NCBI GenBank assembly: GCA_045538835.1
Contig: JAZQEF010000026.1
Coordinates: forward strand, 91,439 to 155,438
Direction: 5' to 3'
Length of the DNA: 64,000 nt
From: RGIG6165 sp045538835
Lineage (GTDB): Bacteria > Bacillota > Clostridia > Oscillospirales > Feifaniaceae
The position numbers were made by a program, and so were the translations under genes. Shown here one piece after another: positions 19,213 to 27,299 of this stretch; position 1 is the stretch's first letter; each line of letters opens with the position of its first letter. The notes below the pieces were generated by a model. The model made no database searches, was not told where the DNA came from, and saw only the letters and a program-made list of their open reading frames with translations.

Positions 19213-20055
19213 ATGGATTGCAAAGAAAAGAAACAACTGCAAATCATCGCCAACGAGATCCGTCAGGGAGTAATCACAGGCGTTTACAACGCCAAGTCGG
19301 GACATCCGGGCGGCTCACTTTCAATAGCAGATATTATAACATATCTCTATTTTAAGGAAATGAATGTAGATCCGCAGAATCCGGATATGCCGGAGCGTGA
19401 CAGATTTGTTCTTTCAAAGGGACACTGCGCACCTGCGCTTTATGCGGCTCTCGCAGAAAAAGGATTTTTCTCTAAGGATGTAATTCCTACACTCAGAAAG
19501 CCTGACAGTATCCTGCAGGGACACCCGGATATGAAAAAGATACCCGGTGTCGATATGTCTACGGGTTCGCTCGGTCTGGGTTTCTCATCTGCCTGCGGCA
19601 TGGCTGTCGCAGCAAAGAAGAAAGGCGACACATATAGAGTGTACTCCGTAGTGGGTGACGGTGAGATAGAAGAAGGACAGATTTGGGAAGCGGCAATGTT
19701 TGCATCTCACTATAACCTTACAAATCTCTGCCTTGTAGTCGATTTAAACGGTCTTCAGATAGACGGCACAACAGATGAGGTTATGTGCTCAAAGCCTGTT
19801 GACAAGAAGTTTGAAGCCTTTGGTTTCAATGTCATCACTATTGACGGTCACGATTTTGACCAGATTGAAGATGCATTTGAAAAAGCAAGAACTTGCACAG
19901 ACAAGCCCACAGCAATACTTGCAAATACTGTAAAGGGTAAGGGCGTTTCATTTATGGAAGGCAATGTAAACTGGCACGGAAGCGCACCTAATTCAGAACA
20001 GTATGAACAGGCTATGGCTGAACTTGTGGCACAGCGTGCGGAACTGGAGGCGTGA
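19213..20055 (+). CDS. Transketolase, N-terminal subunit
   Basis: Thiamine-diphosphate-binding half of a split transketolase (pentose-phosphate pathway). SGHPGGSLS, SKGHCAPALYAAL, MSTGSLGLGFSSACG and the ThDP signature GDGEIEEGQIWEA are clear. At 280 residues it lacks the pyrimidine and C-terminal domains, which are encoded by the next gene. GGAGG precedes the ATG. Confidence 0.95.
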   Translation: MDCKEKKQLQIIANEIRQGVITGVYNAKSGHPGGSLSIADIITYLYFKEMNVDPQNPDMPERDRFVLSKGHCAPALYAALAEKGFFSKDVIPTLRKPDSILQGHPDMKKIPGVDMSTGSLGLGFSSACGMAVAAKKKGDTYRVYSVVGDGEIEEGQIWEAAMFASHYNLTNLCLVVDLNGLQIDGTTDEVMCSKPVDKKFEAFGFNVITIDGHDFDQIEDAFEKARTCTDKPTAILANTVKGKGVSFMEGNVNWHGSAPNSEQYEQAMAELVAQRAELEA

Positions 20056-20058
20056 TTT

Positions 20059-20994
20059 ATGGCAGAAACAATGGCAACAAGAGAGGGTTACGGTAAGGCT
20101 CTCTGTGATTTGGCAAAAGAAAGAGATTTTTATGTAATGGACGCTGACCTTGCGGCAGCAACCAAGACAGGCGTATTTAAAAAGGCATGTCCCGAAAGAT
20201 TTTTAGACTGCGGTATTGCTGAAGGAAATATGATGAGCGTTGCGGCAGGTATCGCTACAACAGGCACACCGGTATTTGCAAGTTCTTTTGCAATGTTTGC
20301 GGCAGGCAGGGCGTTTGATGCCGTAAGAAACTCTATCGGTTATCCCCATCTCAATGTAAAGATAGGCGCAACACACGCAGGTATCTCTGTCGGTGAGGAC
20401 GGTGCAACACATCAGTGTAATGAGGATATCGCTCTTATGCGAACGATTCCGGGTATGACGATAATCAATCCCTGCGATGCAGTAGAAGCATATGCTGCAA
20501 CAAAGGCTGCGCTTGATATTGACGGTCCCGTATATCTGCGTTTCGGAAGATATGCAGTACCGATAATAAACGATGAAGCAACATATAAGTTCGTTCCGGG
20601 CAAGGGCGTCGTTCTTGCAGACGGTAAGGATGTAACTATCGTTGCAACAGGACTGCTTGTATGTGAAGCACTTAAAGCAAGAGAAGAACTTCTCAAAGAG
20701 GGTATTGATGCAGCAGTCATCAATATACACACAATAAAGCCTATTGATAAAGAACTTCTCGTAGAATATGCGAAGAAGACAGGCGTTGTAGTAACTGCTG
20801 AAGAACATAATGTTATCGGCGGTCTCGGCGGTGCAGTATGTGAAGTGCTTGCAGAAGAATGTCCCGTAAAGGTCGTTCGTCTCGGCGTGAATGATGAGTA
20901 CGGCAGAAGCGGCAGCGCAGCAGCACTGCTTGATATGTACAAACTCACAGCGCAGGGAATAGTTGAAAAAGTTAAATCAGCACTCGGAAAGTAA
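20059..20994 (+). CDS. Transketolase, C-terminal subunit
   Basis: Partner of the preceding subunit. It provides the pyrimidine-binding domain (CGIAEGNMMSVAAGIA, with the conserved catalytic Glu; THAGISVGEDGATHQ) and the C-terminal domain (EEHNVIGGLG). At 311 residues it is the usual size. Only three bases separate the two genes. A strong terminator follows, ending the operon. Confidence 0.95.
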   Translation: MAETMATREGYGKALCDLAKERDFYVMDADLAAATKTGVFKKACPERFLDCGIAEGNMMSVAAGIATTGTPVFASSFAMFAAGRAFDAVRNSIGYPHLNVKIGATHAGISVGEDGATHQCNEDIALMRTIPGMTIINPCDAVEAYAATKAALDIDGPVYLRFGRYAVPIINDEATYKFVPGKGVVLADGKDVTIVATGLLVCEALKAREELLKEGIDAAVINIHTIKPIDKELLVEYAKKTGVVVTAEEHNVIGGLGGAVCEVLAEECPVKVVRLGVNDEYGRSGSAAALLDMYKLTAQGIVEKVKSALGK

Positions 20995-20995
20995 A

Positions 20996-21029
20996 TAAAA
21001 AAGGTAGAGGAAATTCCTCTACCTTTTTT
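20996..21029. terminator. Bidirectional terminator between transketolase and the mntR-like gene
   Basis: A-run, stem AAGGTAGAGGA / TCCTCTACCTT, T-run. It serves the transketolase operon on the plus strand and overlaps the 3' end of the converging mntR-like gene. Confidence 0.9.
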
Positions 21030-21390
21030 ATTTACCAAAATGTTTTTTTAATGCATCAAAAGTGTCGTCACTTATAACGTGTTCTATTCTGCAAGCATCC
21101 TCCGATGCGATTTTTTCATCAACACCGAGTGAGAGAAGAAATTCCTTTATAAGTGTATGCTTCTCATAGACTTTTTCTGCAATCTTAAGACCTGACTGAG
21201 TCAAGGTGATGTGACCGCGGCCGTCCATTTCTATATATCCGTTTGCTTTTAAATTTTTCATAAAAACGCTGATGCTCGGCTTTGAAAAAGAAAGTTCGTT
21301 AGCAATATCTATGGAGCGCACAAACTCTTTCCTCTGCGAGAGAACAAGTATCGTTTCAAGATAGTTTTCAGCAGATTCCTGAATTTTCAT
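21028..21390 (-). CDS. mntR: DtxR/MntR family metal-dependent regulator
   Basis: A 120-residue repressor with an N-terminal winged helix (SAENYLETILVLSQ, then SIDIANELSFSKPSISVFMKNL as recognition helix) and a metal-binding dimerisation domain (HTLIKEFLLSLGV, ACRIEHVIS). These match MntR-type manganese sensors. There is no C-terminal SH3 domain. Start 21390 has AGGTGAT upstream and removes a spurious extension. Its own promoter lies at 21408-21436. No metal transporter is adjacent, so MntR versus IdeR cannot be decided. Confidence 0.85.
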   Translation of the reverse strand: MKIQESAENYLETILVLSQRKEFVRSIDIANELSFSKPSISVFMKNLKANGYIEMDGRGHITLTQSGLKIAEKVYEKHTLIKEFLLSLGVDEKIASEDACRIEHVISDDTFDALKKHFGK

Positions 21391-21407
21391 CAAATCACCT
21401 CTTAAGT

Positions 21408-21436
21408 AGTATATCATATTATAACAATTCTTGCAA
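21408..21436 (-). promoter_or_regulatory. Promoter of the mntR-like gene
   Basis: On the minus strand TTGCAA, 17 bases, TATACT, ending about 18 bases before the ATG. It lies in the divergent gap with the phosphate-binding protein gene. Confidence 0.6.
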
Positions 21437-21477
21437 TGTTGTTTAAGATGGGTAGCATTGTCAATAATAATAGCAGG

Positions 21478-22344
21478 GTGAGAATTATAAAAAAACGTAT
21501 TGTTATTTTTACGCTTTGTCTGTCGCTTATGACGCTTTCTGCCTGCAGTAAAGGCTTTGATGAGAGACAGAGCATACATTTGATTTCCCGTGAGGCAGGC
21601 TCGGGAACGCGAAGCACGTTTGTAAAAACATTTTCGCTTATAGATGAGAATGGGTATGATATAACAAGAGCAGATGCCGATATAAACGACTCGACAGGTG
21701 TAATGCTTGCAAATGTCGCATCCGATGTATCGGCAATCGGATATGCTTCGATTGCGGCGCTCTCGGATAGGGTAAAAGCACTCTCAGTAGATGGTATAAG
21801 TCCGACTGCTGAAAATGTGGTAAGCGGAAAATATACGGCAAGCCGCGCGCTTCTTGTTGTGGTCAGACCTAATATCTCTAAAGAGGCGTATGATTTTATA
21901 AGCTACATTCTCTCGTCGCAGGGACAGACAGTCATAAATGCCGCAGGATACATGGCATCACAGCCTCAAGGTGATTACCAAAAGAGTGATTTAAGAGGCA
22001 GAGTGACGGTCGCAGGCTCCTCGTCAGTAGCACCTGTCATTGAGCGTATTGCAGAGGAATATGAGAGCGTCAGCGGCATTGAAATAGAACTTCAGCAGAG
22101 CGACTCGTCTTCGGGAATAAGAAGCCTTAGCGAAGGTGTCTGTGATATAGGGCTCTCATCTCGCGACTTGACAGATGATGAACTCTCTCTCGGACTTGTT
22201 CCTTATGAAATAGCATATGATGCGCTTGCCGTCATCGTCAATCCGAAAAACACACTCACAGACTTGTCATCGTCACAGGTAAATGCAATATTCAAAGGCG
22301 ATATAAAATATTGGTATGAGGTCATAAATGACAAAATTTCGTGA
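21478..22344 (+). CDS. pstS: Phosphate-binding lipoprotein PstS, circularly permuted
   Basis: Extracytoplasmic phosphate receptor of the Pst ABC importer. A lipoprotein signal peptide with lipobox LSAC (about residue 23) is followed by the part normally found in the second half of PstS (HLISREAGSGTRSTF, then IGYASIAALSDRVKALSVDG, then FISYILSSQGQTVINAAGY). The part normally at the N-terminus comes last (VTVAGSSSVAPVIERIAEEYE, DIGLSSRDLTDDE, IFKGDIKYWYEV). All pieces are present, in permuted order. GTG 21478 is chosen to give a proper signal peptide. It overlaps pstC by 17 bases. Confidence 0.82.
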   Translation: MRIIKKRIVIFTLCLSLMTLSACSKGFDERQSIHLISREAGSGTRSTFVKTFSLIDENGYDITRADADINDSTGVMLANVASDVSAIGYASIAALSDRVKALSVDGISPTAENVVSGKYTASRALLVVVRPNISKEAYDFISYILSSQGQTVINAAGYMASQPQGDYQKSDLRGRVTVAGSSSVAPVIERIAEEYESVSGIEIELQQSDSSSGIRSLSEGVCDIGLSSRDLTDDELSLGLVPYEIAYDALAVIVNPKNTLTDLSSSQVNAIFKGDIKYWYEVINDKIS

Positions 22345-23179
22345 AAAAGCCATGCATATGGTGTTCCTGGTCTCAGCATGTGTAGCCGTGTTCGGCGTAC
22401 TTATGATATGCATATTTCTTTTCGCAGAAGGCATACCTGCTCTGCGTGAAATAGGTGTTTTCAAGTTTATATTCGGCAGAGTATGGAATCCGTCGGCAGA
22501 TGAGTACGGTGTTCTACCCATGATACTCGGCAGCATGTATGTGACGGCAGGTGCGCTAGTGTTGGGAGTGCCGGTAGGAATACTTGCCGCAGTATATCTT
22601 GCGCGTTTTTGTCCGAGAAAACTGTATAGAATAATAAGACCTCTTGTTGACATACTTGCAGGCGTACCTTCTGTTATTTTCGGTCTTTTCGGAATAACTG
22701 TAATAGTGCCTGCAGTACGGGCTCTTTTCGGCGGATGGGGAAGCAGTATCCTTGCCGCTTCCGTCGTTCTGTCAATTATGATATTGCCTACTGTGATAAG
22801 CGTATCCGAAAGTTCGCTTCAAGCACTTCCGCCAAGTTACTTTGAAGGCGCACTTGCGCTTGGTGCAACGCGTGAGAGAAGCGCGTTTTCCGTAATGCTT
22901 CCTGCTGCCTCGTCGGGCGTTGCGGCAGGCGTAGTGCTCGGAACAGGCAGGGCAATAGGTGAGACGATGGCAGTTATAATGGTCGCAGGCAATCAGAGTG
23001 TTATGCCGTCATCAATAATAAAGGGCGTGAGAACACTTACGGCAAATATAGCCATTGAAATGGGTTACGCCGCAGGGCTGCACCGTGATGCACTTGTAGC
23101 AACGGGCGCAGTGTTATTTGTTTTTATACTGCTTCTTAACTTGCTCTTTTCTGCGCTCACAAGGAGGCATGAAAGATGA
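22328..23179 (+). CDS. pstC: Phosphate ABC transporter permease PstC
   Basis: Inner-membrane permease with six predicted transmembrane helices. PLVDILAGVPSVIFGLFG and the EAA-type loop (YFEGALALGATRERSAFSVMLPAASSG) that contacts the ATPase are conserved. At 283 residues its length is normal. It overlaps both neighbours in the pstSCAB order. Confidence 0.95.
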   Translation: MTKFREKAMHMVFLVSACVAVFGVLMICIFLFAEGIPALREIGVFKFIFGRVWNPSADEYGVLPMILGSMYVTAGALVLGVPVGILAAVYLARFCPRKLYRIIRPLVDILAGVPSVIFGLFGITVIVPAVRALFGGWGSSILAASVVLSIMILPTVISVSESSLQALPPSYFEGALALGATRERSAFSVMLPAASSGVAAGVVLGTGRAIGETMAVIMVAGNQSVMPSSIIKGVRTLTANIAIEMGYAAGLHRDALVATGAVLFVFILLLNLLFSALTRRHER

Positions 23180-23988
23180 AAAATCGCAAAACAGAAGCAA
23201 AAATATTGCGCTTACTATGTGTAATGGCAACTGCCTTTACAGGTGTCGCGCTGGTCGCTCTGTGCGCTTTTGTGTTGATAAAAGGACTGCCACATATCAC
23301 AACAGACCTTTTTTCGCTTAAATATACAAGTGAAAATGCATCGGTAGTGCCTGCGGCAATAAATACGCTGATAATAGCAACGCTTGCGCTTTGTCTTGCA
23401 CTTGTACCGGGCATTTTTTCGGCTATATATCTATGCGAGTATGCAGGCAGAAAAAATAAATTTGTACCTGTTATAAGAACAATGACCGAAACACTTGCAG
23501 GAATACCCTCTATCGTGTACGGTCTTTTCGGATATCTTGCATTTGTGCTCTCCGCAGGCTGGGGCTACAGCATCATAGCAGGGGCGCTGACCTTGTCGCT
23601 TATGATTTTACCTGTAATAATGCGAACGGCTGAGGAGGCAATAAATTCAGTACCCGACTCTTTTCGGGAAAGCAGTTATGCACTCGGGGCAGTCAGACTG
23701 CGTACTATAGCAAAAGTTGTTATACCTTCTGCGCTCCCGGGTATAGTGTCGGGTGCTGTTTTGTCGGTGGGACGAATTCTCGGTGAGACGGCGGCGCTTA
23801 TTTATACCGCAGGTACAGTCGCAGGCCTTGCTTCAAGTATAGGAAGCAGCGGAAGAACTCTCTCGGTGCAGATGTACACTCTCTGGCGAGAGGGAATATA
23901 TACCGAAAAGGCTTTTGCCTGCGCGGCAGTATTGCTGATATTAACTGTTATTATGAATCTGGTATCGTCATTTTTCAAAAGGGGATAG
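23176..23988 (+). CDS. pstA: Phosphate ABC transporter permease PstA
   Basis: Second permease of the Pst importer. TETLAGIPSIVYGLFGYL and the EAA loop (SFRESSYALGAVRLRTIAKV) are visible, with six hydrophobic segments in 270 residues. It overlaps pstC by four bases and is followed at once by pstB. Confidence 0.95.
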   Translation: MKNRKTEAKILRLLCVMATAFTGVALVALCAFVLIKGLPHITTDLFSLKYTSENASVVPAAINTLIIATLALCLALVPGIFSAIYLCEYAGRKNKFVPVIRTMTETLAGIPSIVYGLFGYLAFVLSAGWGYSIIAGALTLSLMILPVIMRTAEEAINSVPDSFRESSYALGAVRLRTIAKVVIPSALPGIVSGAVLSVGRILGETAALIYTAGTVAGLASSIGSSGRTLSVQMYTLWREGIYTEKAFACAAVLLILTVIMNLVSSFFKRG

Positions 23989-23991
23989 AAT

Positions 23992-24744
23992 GTGGATAAG
24001 TTTAAAATCGAAAATCTCAATCTGTATTACGGCGATTTCCATGCCTTAAAGAACATTGATCTGGATATAGGAGAACACCGTATAACTGCATTTATCGGAC
24101 CGTCGGGATGCGGCAAGTCAACGCTTCTTCGCACACTTGACCGGATGAACGATTTAAATGAAGATTGCTATATCGAAGGGAAAGTGCTTCTTGACGGCGA
24201 GGATATTTACAGCAGAAAGACTGATGTGGATATGCTTCGCCGCAGAGTGGGTATGGTATTTCAGAAACCAAGTCCCTTTCCGATGAGCGTATATGATAAT
24301 GTGGCATACGGACCGCGTACTCACGGTATACGAAAGAAAGAAGACCTTGATGATATTGTCGAAAAGGCAATGCGAGCCGCGGCGATATGGGACGAACTTA
24401 AAGACCGTCTGGGAAACAGGGCGACAGGTCTGTCGGGCGGTCAGCAACAGAGACTTTGCATCGCACGTGCGCTTGCTGTCGATCCCGATGTGCTTTTGAT
24501 GGATGAACCCACGTCGGCGCTGGATCCTATATCAACGGCTAAAATCGAAGAACTTATGATAAAACTCAAAAAGGACTACACGATAATAACCGTTACGCAC
24601 AATATGCAGCAGGCTCGGCGTATCTCAGACAAAACGGCGTTTTTTCTTGGCGGACAGGTCATAGAATATGAAGATACACAAAAACTCTTTGAAACCCCTT
24701 CAGATAAAAGAACCGCTGAGTATATCAGCGGTGTATTCGGATGA
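23992..24744 (+). CDS. pstB: Phosphate ABC transporter ATP-binding protein PstB
   Basis: ATPase of the Pst importer. Walker A GPSGCGKST, PstB-specific LDRMNDLN, Q-loop QKPSPFPMSVYDN, signature LSGGQQQR and Walker B LLMDEPTSALDP are intact in 250 residues. The start is GTG 23992, with AAAAGGGG at the pstA end. No phoU follows. Its stop is one base from the converging PiT gene. Confidence 0.97.
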   Translation: MDKFKIENLNLYYGDFHALKNIDLDIGEHRITAFIGPSGCGKSTLLRTLDRMNDLNEDCYIEGKVLLDGEDIYSRKTDVDMLRRRVGMVFQKPSPFPMSVYDNVAYGPRTHGIRKKEDLDDIVEKAMRAAAIWDELKDRLGNRATGLSGGQQQRLCIARALAVDPDVLLMDEPTSALDPISTAKIEELMIKLKKDYTIITVTHNMQQARRISDKTAFFLGGQVIEYEDTQKLFETPSDKRTAEYISGVFG

Positions 24745-24745
24745 T

Positions 24746-25750
24746 TTAAAAATATCTTTGTGTTATCACAGCGACAAAATATGCGAGAACACCTGCGAGG
24801 GCAGGGGAACTTATCCAGGCGAAAGCAATATTTTTCATAACACCGAAGTTTACATTCTTAACATCTGAAACAAGACCTGCACCGATAACGGCGCCGACGA
24901 CAGCCTGTGATGTTGAAACAGGGATGCCCATAACTTTTTCCATGATAAGAACGGTAAGCGCCATAGCAATAATAACAACAAAACCGTCTATCTGTGTGAG
25001 ATGGGCGATATCGTTGCCGACAGTCATCATGACACGCTTTGAAAAAGTAAGAACACCAAGTGTGATGGAAATGCCTCCGATAATTGCAGTAAGTCTTGCA
25101 TCGGTCAGAATGTTGGCGGCAACGCCTGTTCTCGCATAAAAAGGATCAAAATAAAATGCAGTTACGCTTGCAGAACTGTTGACACCGATACTGTAGGAGG
25201 CGAGAGCGCCTGCTATCAGATATCCTGTCCTTATAAGTTTATCTGACTTAATAAATCTCTTGCTGATAAAAACAAGGACAAATGATATGATGCCTGCACC
25301 GAGAGGATTTATAAGCCAGGTGATAAAAAATTCTGCAATATGAGTCAGGTTTGTATAGAATACGGTGCTATCTGTGTGGAAGATTCCCCAACCGATGACT
25401 GCACCGATGACAGACTGATTTGCGGATACGGGAAGTTTGAGAAAACTCATGATAAATACACTCAGACCTGCGCATGCAAAGATGATGGCAGCTTTAAGAG
25501 CGGATTTCAACTTCAAGTCATCAATAGTGCCGTTTCCTACAGCATAATTTACATCACTTATCGAAGCAGTGACGCTGTTGCTTTGAGCAAGAGATGAGAG
25601 TTTATCTATATTGCCGTCACCTTGAAGTATGGCACCGATAATGACCATTATCGATATCACCGTAACGGCAGTACGGTATTTTACAACACCTGTGGCGACT
25701 GCGGTACCGAATGCATTTGCGGCATCGTTAGTTCCCAAAGACCATCCCAT
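24746..25750 (-). CDS. pit: Inorganic phosphate transporter, PiT family (5' end apparently frameshifted)
   Basis: Low-affinity phosphate permease. The family signature GTNDAANAFGTAV is near the N-terminus and its repeat VSTSQAVVGAVIGAG near the C-terminus, with about ten hydrophobic segments. The ATG at 25750 cuts off the first half of helix 1. Codons upstream encode the missing part (LFLISGIF), but no in-frame start exists. A well-placed ribosome site (AAGGG) and ATG lie at 25784 in another frame; dropping one base of the CC at 25777-25778 would fuse them. It is either a real frameshift mutation or a one-base assembly error. Confidence 0.82.
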   Translation of the reverse strand: MGWSLGTNDAANAFGTAVATGVVKYRTAVTVISIMVIIGAILQGDGNIDKLSSLAQSNSVTASISDVNYAVGNGTIDDLKLKSALKAAIIFACAGLSVFIMSFLKLPVSANQSVIGAVIGWGIFHTDSTVFYTNLTHIAEFFITWLINPLGAGIISFVLVFISKRFIKSDKLIRTGYLIAGALASYSIGVNSSASVTAFYFDPFYARTGVAANILTDARLTAIIGGISITLGVLTFSKRVMMTVGNDIAHLTQIDGFVVIIAMALTVLIMEKVMGIPVSTSQAVVGAVIGAGLVSDVKNVNFGVMKNIAFAWISSPALAGVLAYFVAVITQRYF

Positions 25751-25986
25751 AAAAATTCCCGAAATCAGAAATAATACCGTACATAACCAACCCTTCGTAT
25801 AAGTGTTGTTACATTTTATTAATCAGAACATCTTATTATGAAACAAGAGTCAGAATACTTGTATATTAAACTAAACAATGATATTCTTAAGTTGATTATA
25901 ATGCTAAATAATGATAATTAAACCGGATATACGTTTGGCGAAAAATAAAAATACCTTTTAGCATATAAGAGTAGAAAAGTAAATTA

Positions 25987-26015
25987 TTGACAACTTTACA
26001 GAATATTATTATGTA
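25987..26015 (+). promoter_or_regulatory. Probable promoter of the recombinase gene
   Basis: TTGACA (25987-25992), 17 bases, TATGTA, about 40 bases before the recombinase start. The 270-base gap between the PiT gene and the recombinase is AT-rich, and nothing else was recognised in it. Confidence 0.45.
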
Positions 26016-26057
26016 CCTGATAAAATAATAATATAAACAGGAAAGGAAGTTGTTAAT

Positions 26058-26894
26058 ATGATAATTACAAAAGAACTTATCGAACGATTTAAAAACTATC
26101 TGATAGAGGAGGAAAAATCCTCTGCTACGCTTGAAAAATATATACACGATATAACCGCATTTTTCGTTTGGCTTTCTGGGTGTGAGATTACCAAAAAGTT
26201 GATGCTCCGTTATAAAGAGTACTTGATCGAAAATTATGCACCCGCATCCGTAAATTCTGTATTATCGTCGCTCAACAGTTTCTTTGATTTCAGTGAGAGG
26301 CATGAACTGAAAGTTAAAATGTTAAAAATCCAGAAACAGATTTTTCTGGAAAGGGAGAAGGAACTTACTAAAACAGAATACGAAAGATTACTTGATGCAG
26401 CCAAACTCAGAAAAAACGAGAGGCTGTATTATCTCATGCAAACTATATGCGCCAGCGGGATAAGGGTATCAGAGTTAAAATCAATAACTGTTGAAACTGT
26501 CAGAGCAGGAAAAGCGATGATAAAATGTAAGGGAAAGATGCGTGTTGTTATATTGCCAAAAGAACTCTGCACAATGTTAAGAGAGTATGCGAATAAACAA
26601 AAAATATCAAGCGGTCCTTTGTTTATAACGAAAACAGGAAAACCGCTTGACCGCAGTGCAATATGGAAAATGATGAAAGCTCTCTGTGAATCAGCAGGAG
26701 TTCCAAAAGAAAAAGTTTTTCCTCATAATCTTAGACATCTATTTGCACGCACCTATTACAGTATCCAGAAGGATATTGTACGTCTTGCCGATATACTTGG
26801 ACATTCAAGCATAAACACCACTCGCATTTACACAATGGAGACGGGAGATATACACCGTAAACAAATTCAGAGATTAGGACTTTTAAGACTATAA
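26058..26894 (+). CDS. Tyrosine recombinase, likely DNA invertase of the adjacent switch
   Basis: A 278-residue XerC/D-like recombinase. The N-terminal SAM-like core-binding domain (residues 1-85) is followed by the catalytic domain. The catalytic set is visible: Arg in SGIRVSEL, Lys in CKGK, HNLRH (His-x-x-Arg), LGHSS (His) and Tyr in TRIYTME. It is preceded by GGAAAGGAAG. The first inverted site begins 9 bases after its stop, and two partner sites in opposite orientation lie 240-290 bases on. This points to a dedicated invertase controlling the surface operon, rather than an element integrase. Confidence 0.88.
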   Translation: MIITKELIERFKNYLIEEEKSSATLEKYIHDITAFFVWLSGCEITKKLMLRYKEYLIENYAPASVNSVLSSLNSFFDFSERHELKVKMLKIQKQIFLEREKELTKTEYERLLDAAKLRKNERLYYLMQTICASGIRVSELKSITVETVRAGKAMIKCKGKMRVVILPKELCTMLREYANKQKISSGPLFITKTGKPLDRSAIWKMMKALCESAGVPKEKVFPHNLRHLFARTYYSIQKDIVRLADILGHSSINTTRIYTMETGDIHRKQIQRLGLLRL

Positions 26895-26903
26895 AATAAA
26901 AAA

Positions 26904-26925
26904 CCACATAATCGAAATTATGTGG
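26904..26925. repeat. Recombination site L of the switch
   Basis: 9-bp arms CCACATAAT / ATTATGTGG around a 4-base asymmetric centre CGAA, the layout of a tyrosine-recombinase core site. Read on the minus strand it is also a UUCG-tetraloop hairpin followed by a T-run. Confidence 0.8.
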
Positions 26926-26961
26926 ATAAGACATTGTCTATACATATATTATTGTTCAATA

Positions 26962-26991
26962 ATAATAACATTTTTGGAGGGCGTTTGTCAA
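26962..26991 (-). promoter_or_regulatory. Promoter inside the invertible segment, pointing left in this orientation
   Basis: On the minus strand TTGACA (26991-26986), 18 bases, TATTAT (26967-26962). A weaker plus-strand pair, TTGTCA (26985-26990), 17 bases, TATTAT (27008-27013), starts from almost the same bases. In the present orientation the better promoter fires towards the recombinase gene, away from the surface operon. Confidence 0.5.
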
Positions 26992-27031
26992 TGATTTGCA
27001 ACTATTCTATTATAATTTCTAACAATACAAA

Positions 27032-27103
27032 AAAATAGACAGAACAAAACAGACCGACGTTATACAAAATCAACAATGCCGGTCTTAATGTCATGTCTAT
27101 TTT
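27032..27103. other. Long nested inverted repeat inside the switch
   Basis: Outer arms AAAATAGACA (27032-27041) and TGTCTATTTT (27094-27103) pair perfectly, and inner arms AGACCG (27051-27056) and CGGTCT (27080-27085) pair within. It could form a hairpin acting as a terminator or structured leader in either orientation. Confidence 0.5.
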
Positions 27104-27163
27104 AAAATACAAAATATTATTTTTTTATTTTACAAAAATTCTGTCCAAAAAACCGTTTTATGT

Positions 27164-27231
27164 CTGCAACATAATTTCGATTATGTGGTTTTTTTCCACA
27201 TAATTTCGATTATGTTGCAGGCATTTTTTTT
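27164..27231 (+). terminator. Double-hairpin terminator formed by sites A and B
   Basis: Sites A and B flank a T7 spacer (27189-27195) and are imperfect inverted copies of each other. They form a long stem (CTGCAACATAAT outer arm; ATTATGTGG / CCACATAAT inner) with a 4x4 internal loop, followed by GCATTTTTTTT. Transcripts entering from the left should stop here. Only an L x B inversion would move this structure away from the operon. Confidence 0.6.
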
Positions 27232-27299
27232 GACACTGTTTGTAATGAGTAATTACTTTGTCAAAATAAAAAAGTTTTACTAAAATTGGGGTTTTTATC

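Larger units (their letters stand above)
26904..27217. other. Putative invertible regulatory segment (phase switch)
   Basis: About 310 bases bounded by near-identical 22-bp recombinase-type sites. Site L (26904-26925) has centre CGAA. Sites A (27167-27188) and B (27196-27217) have centre TTCG, so they are inverted relative to L. Inside are outward-facing promoter elements around 26986 and two hairpins. It lies between the tyrosine recombinase and the SipW operon. Recombination L x A or L x B would invert the segment; A x B would delete 29 bases. Inversion has not been shown; it is inferred from geometry. Confidence 0.75.

Noticed and set aside
26904..27217. Transposon ends or CRISPR-like repeat
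   Set aside because: Three short sites with a directional centre next to a tyrosine recombinase fit an inversion switch better; no spacers or target-site duplication.
27230..27259. Fixed promoter directly before sipW (TTGACA, 18 bases, TACTTT)
   Set aside because: The -35 box is perfect but the -10 box matches only three of six bases; too weak to annotate, though it would weaken the switch model if active.
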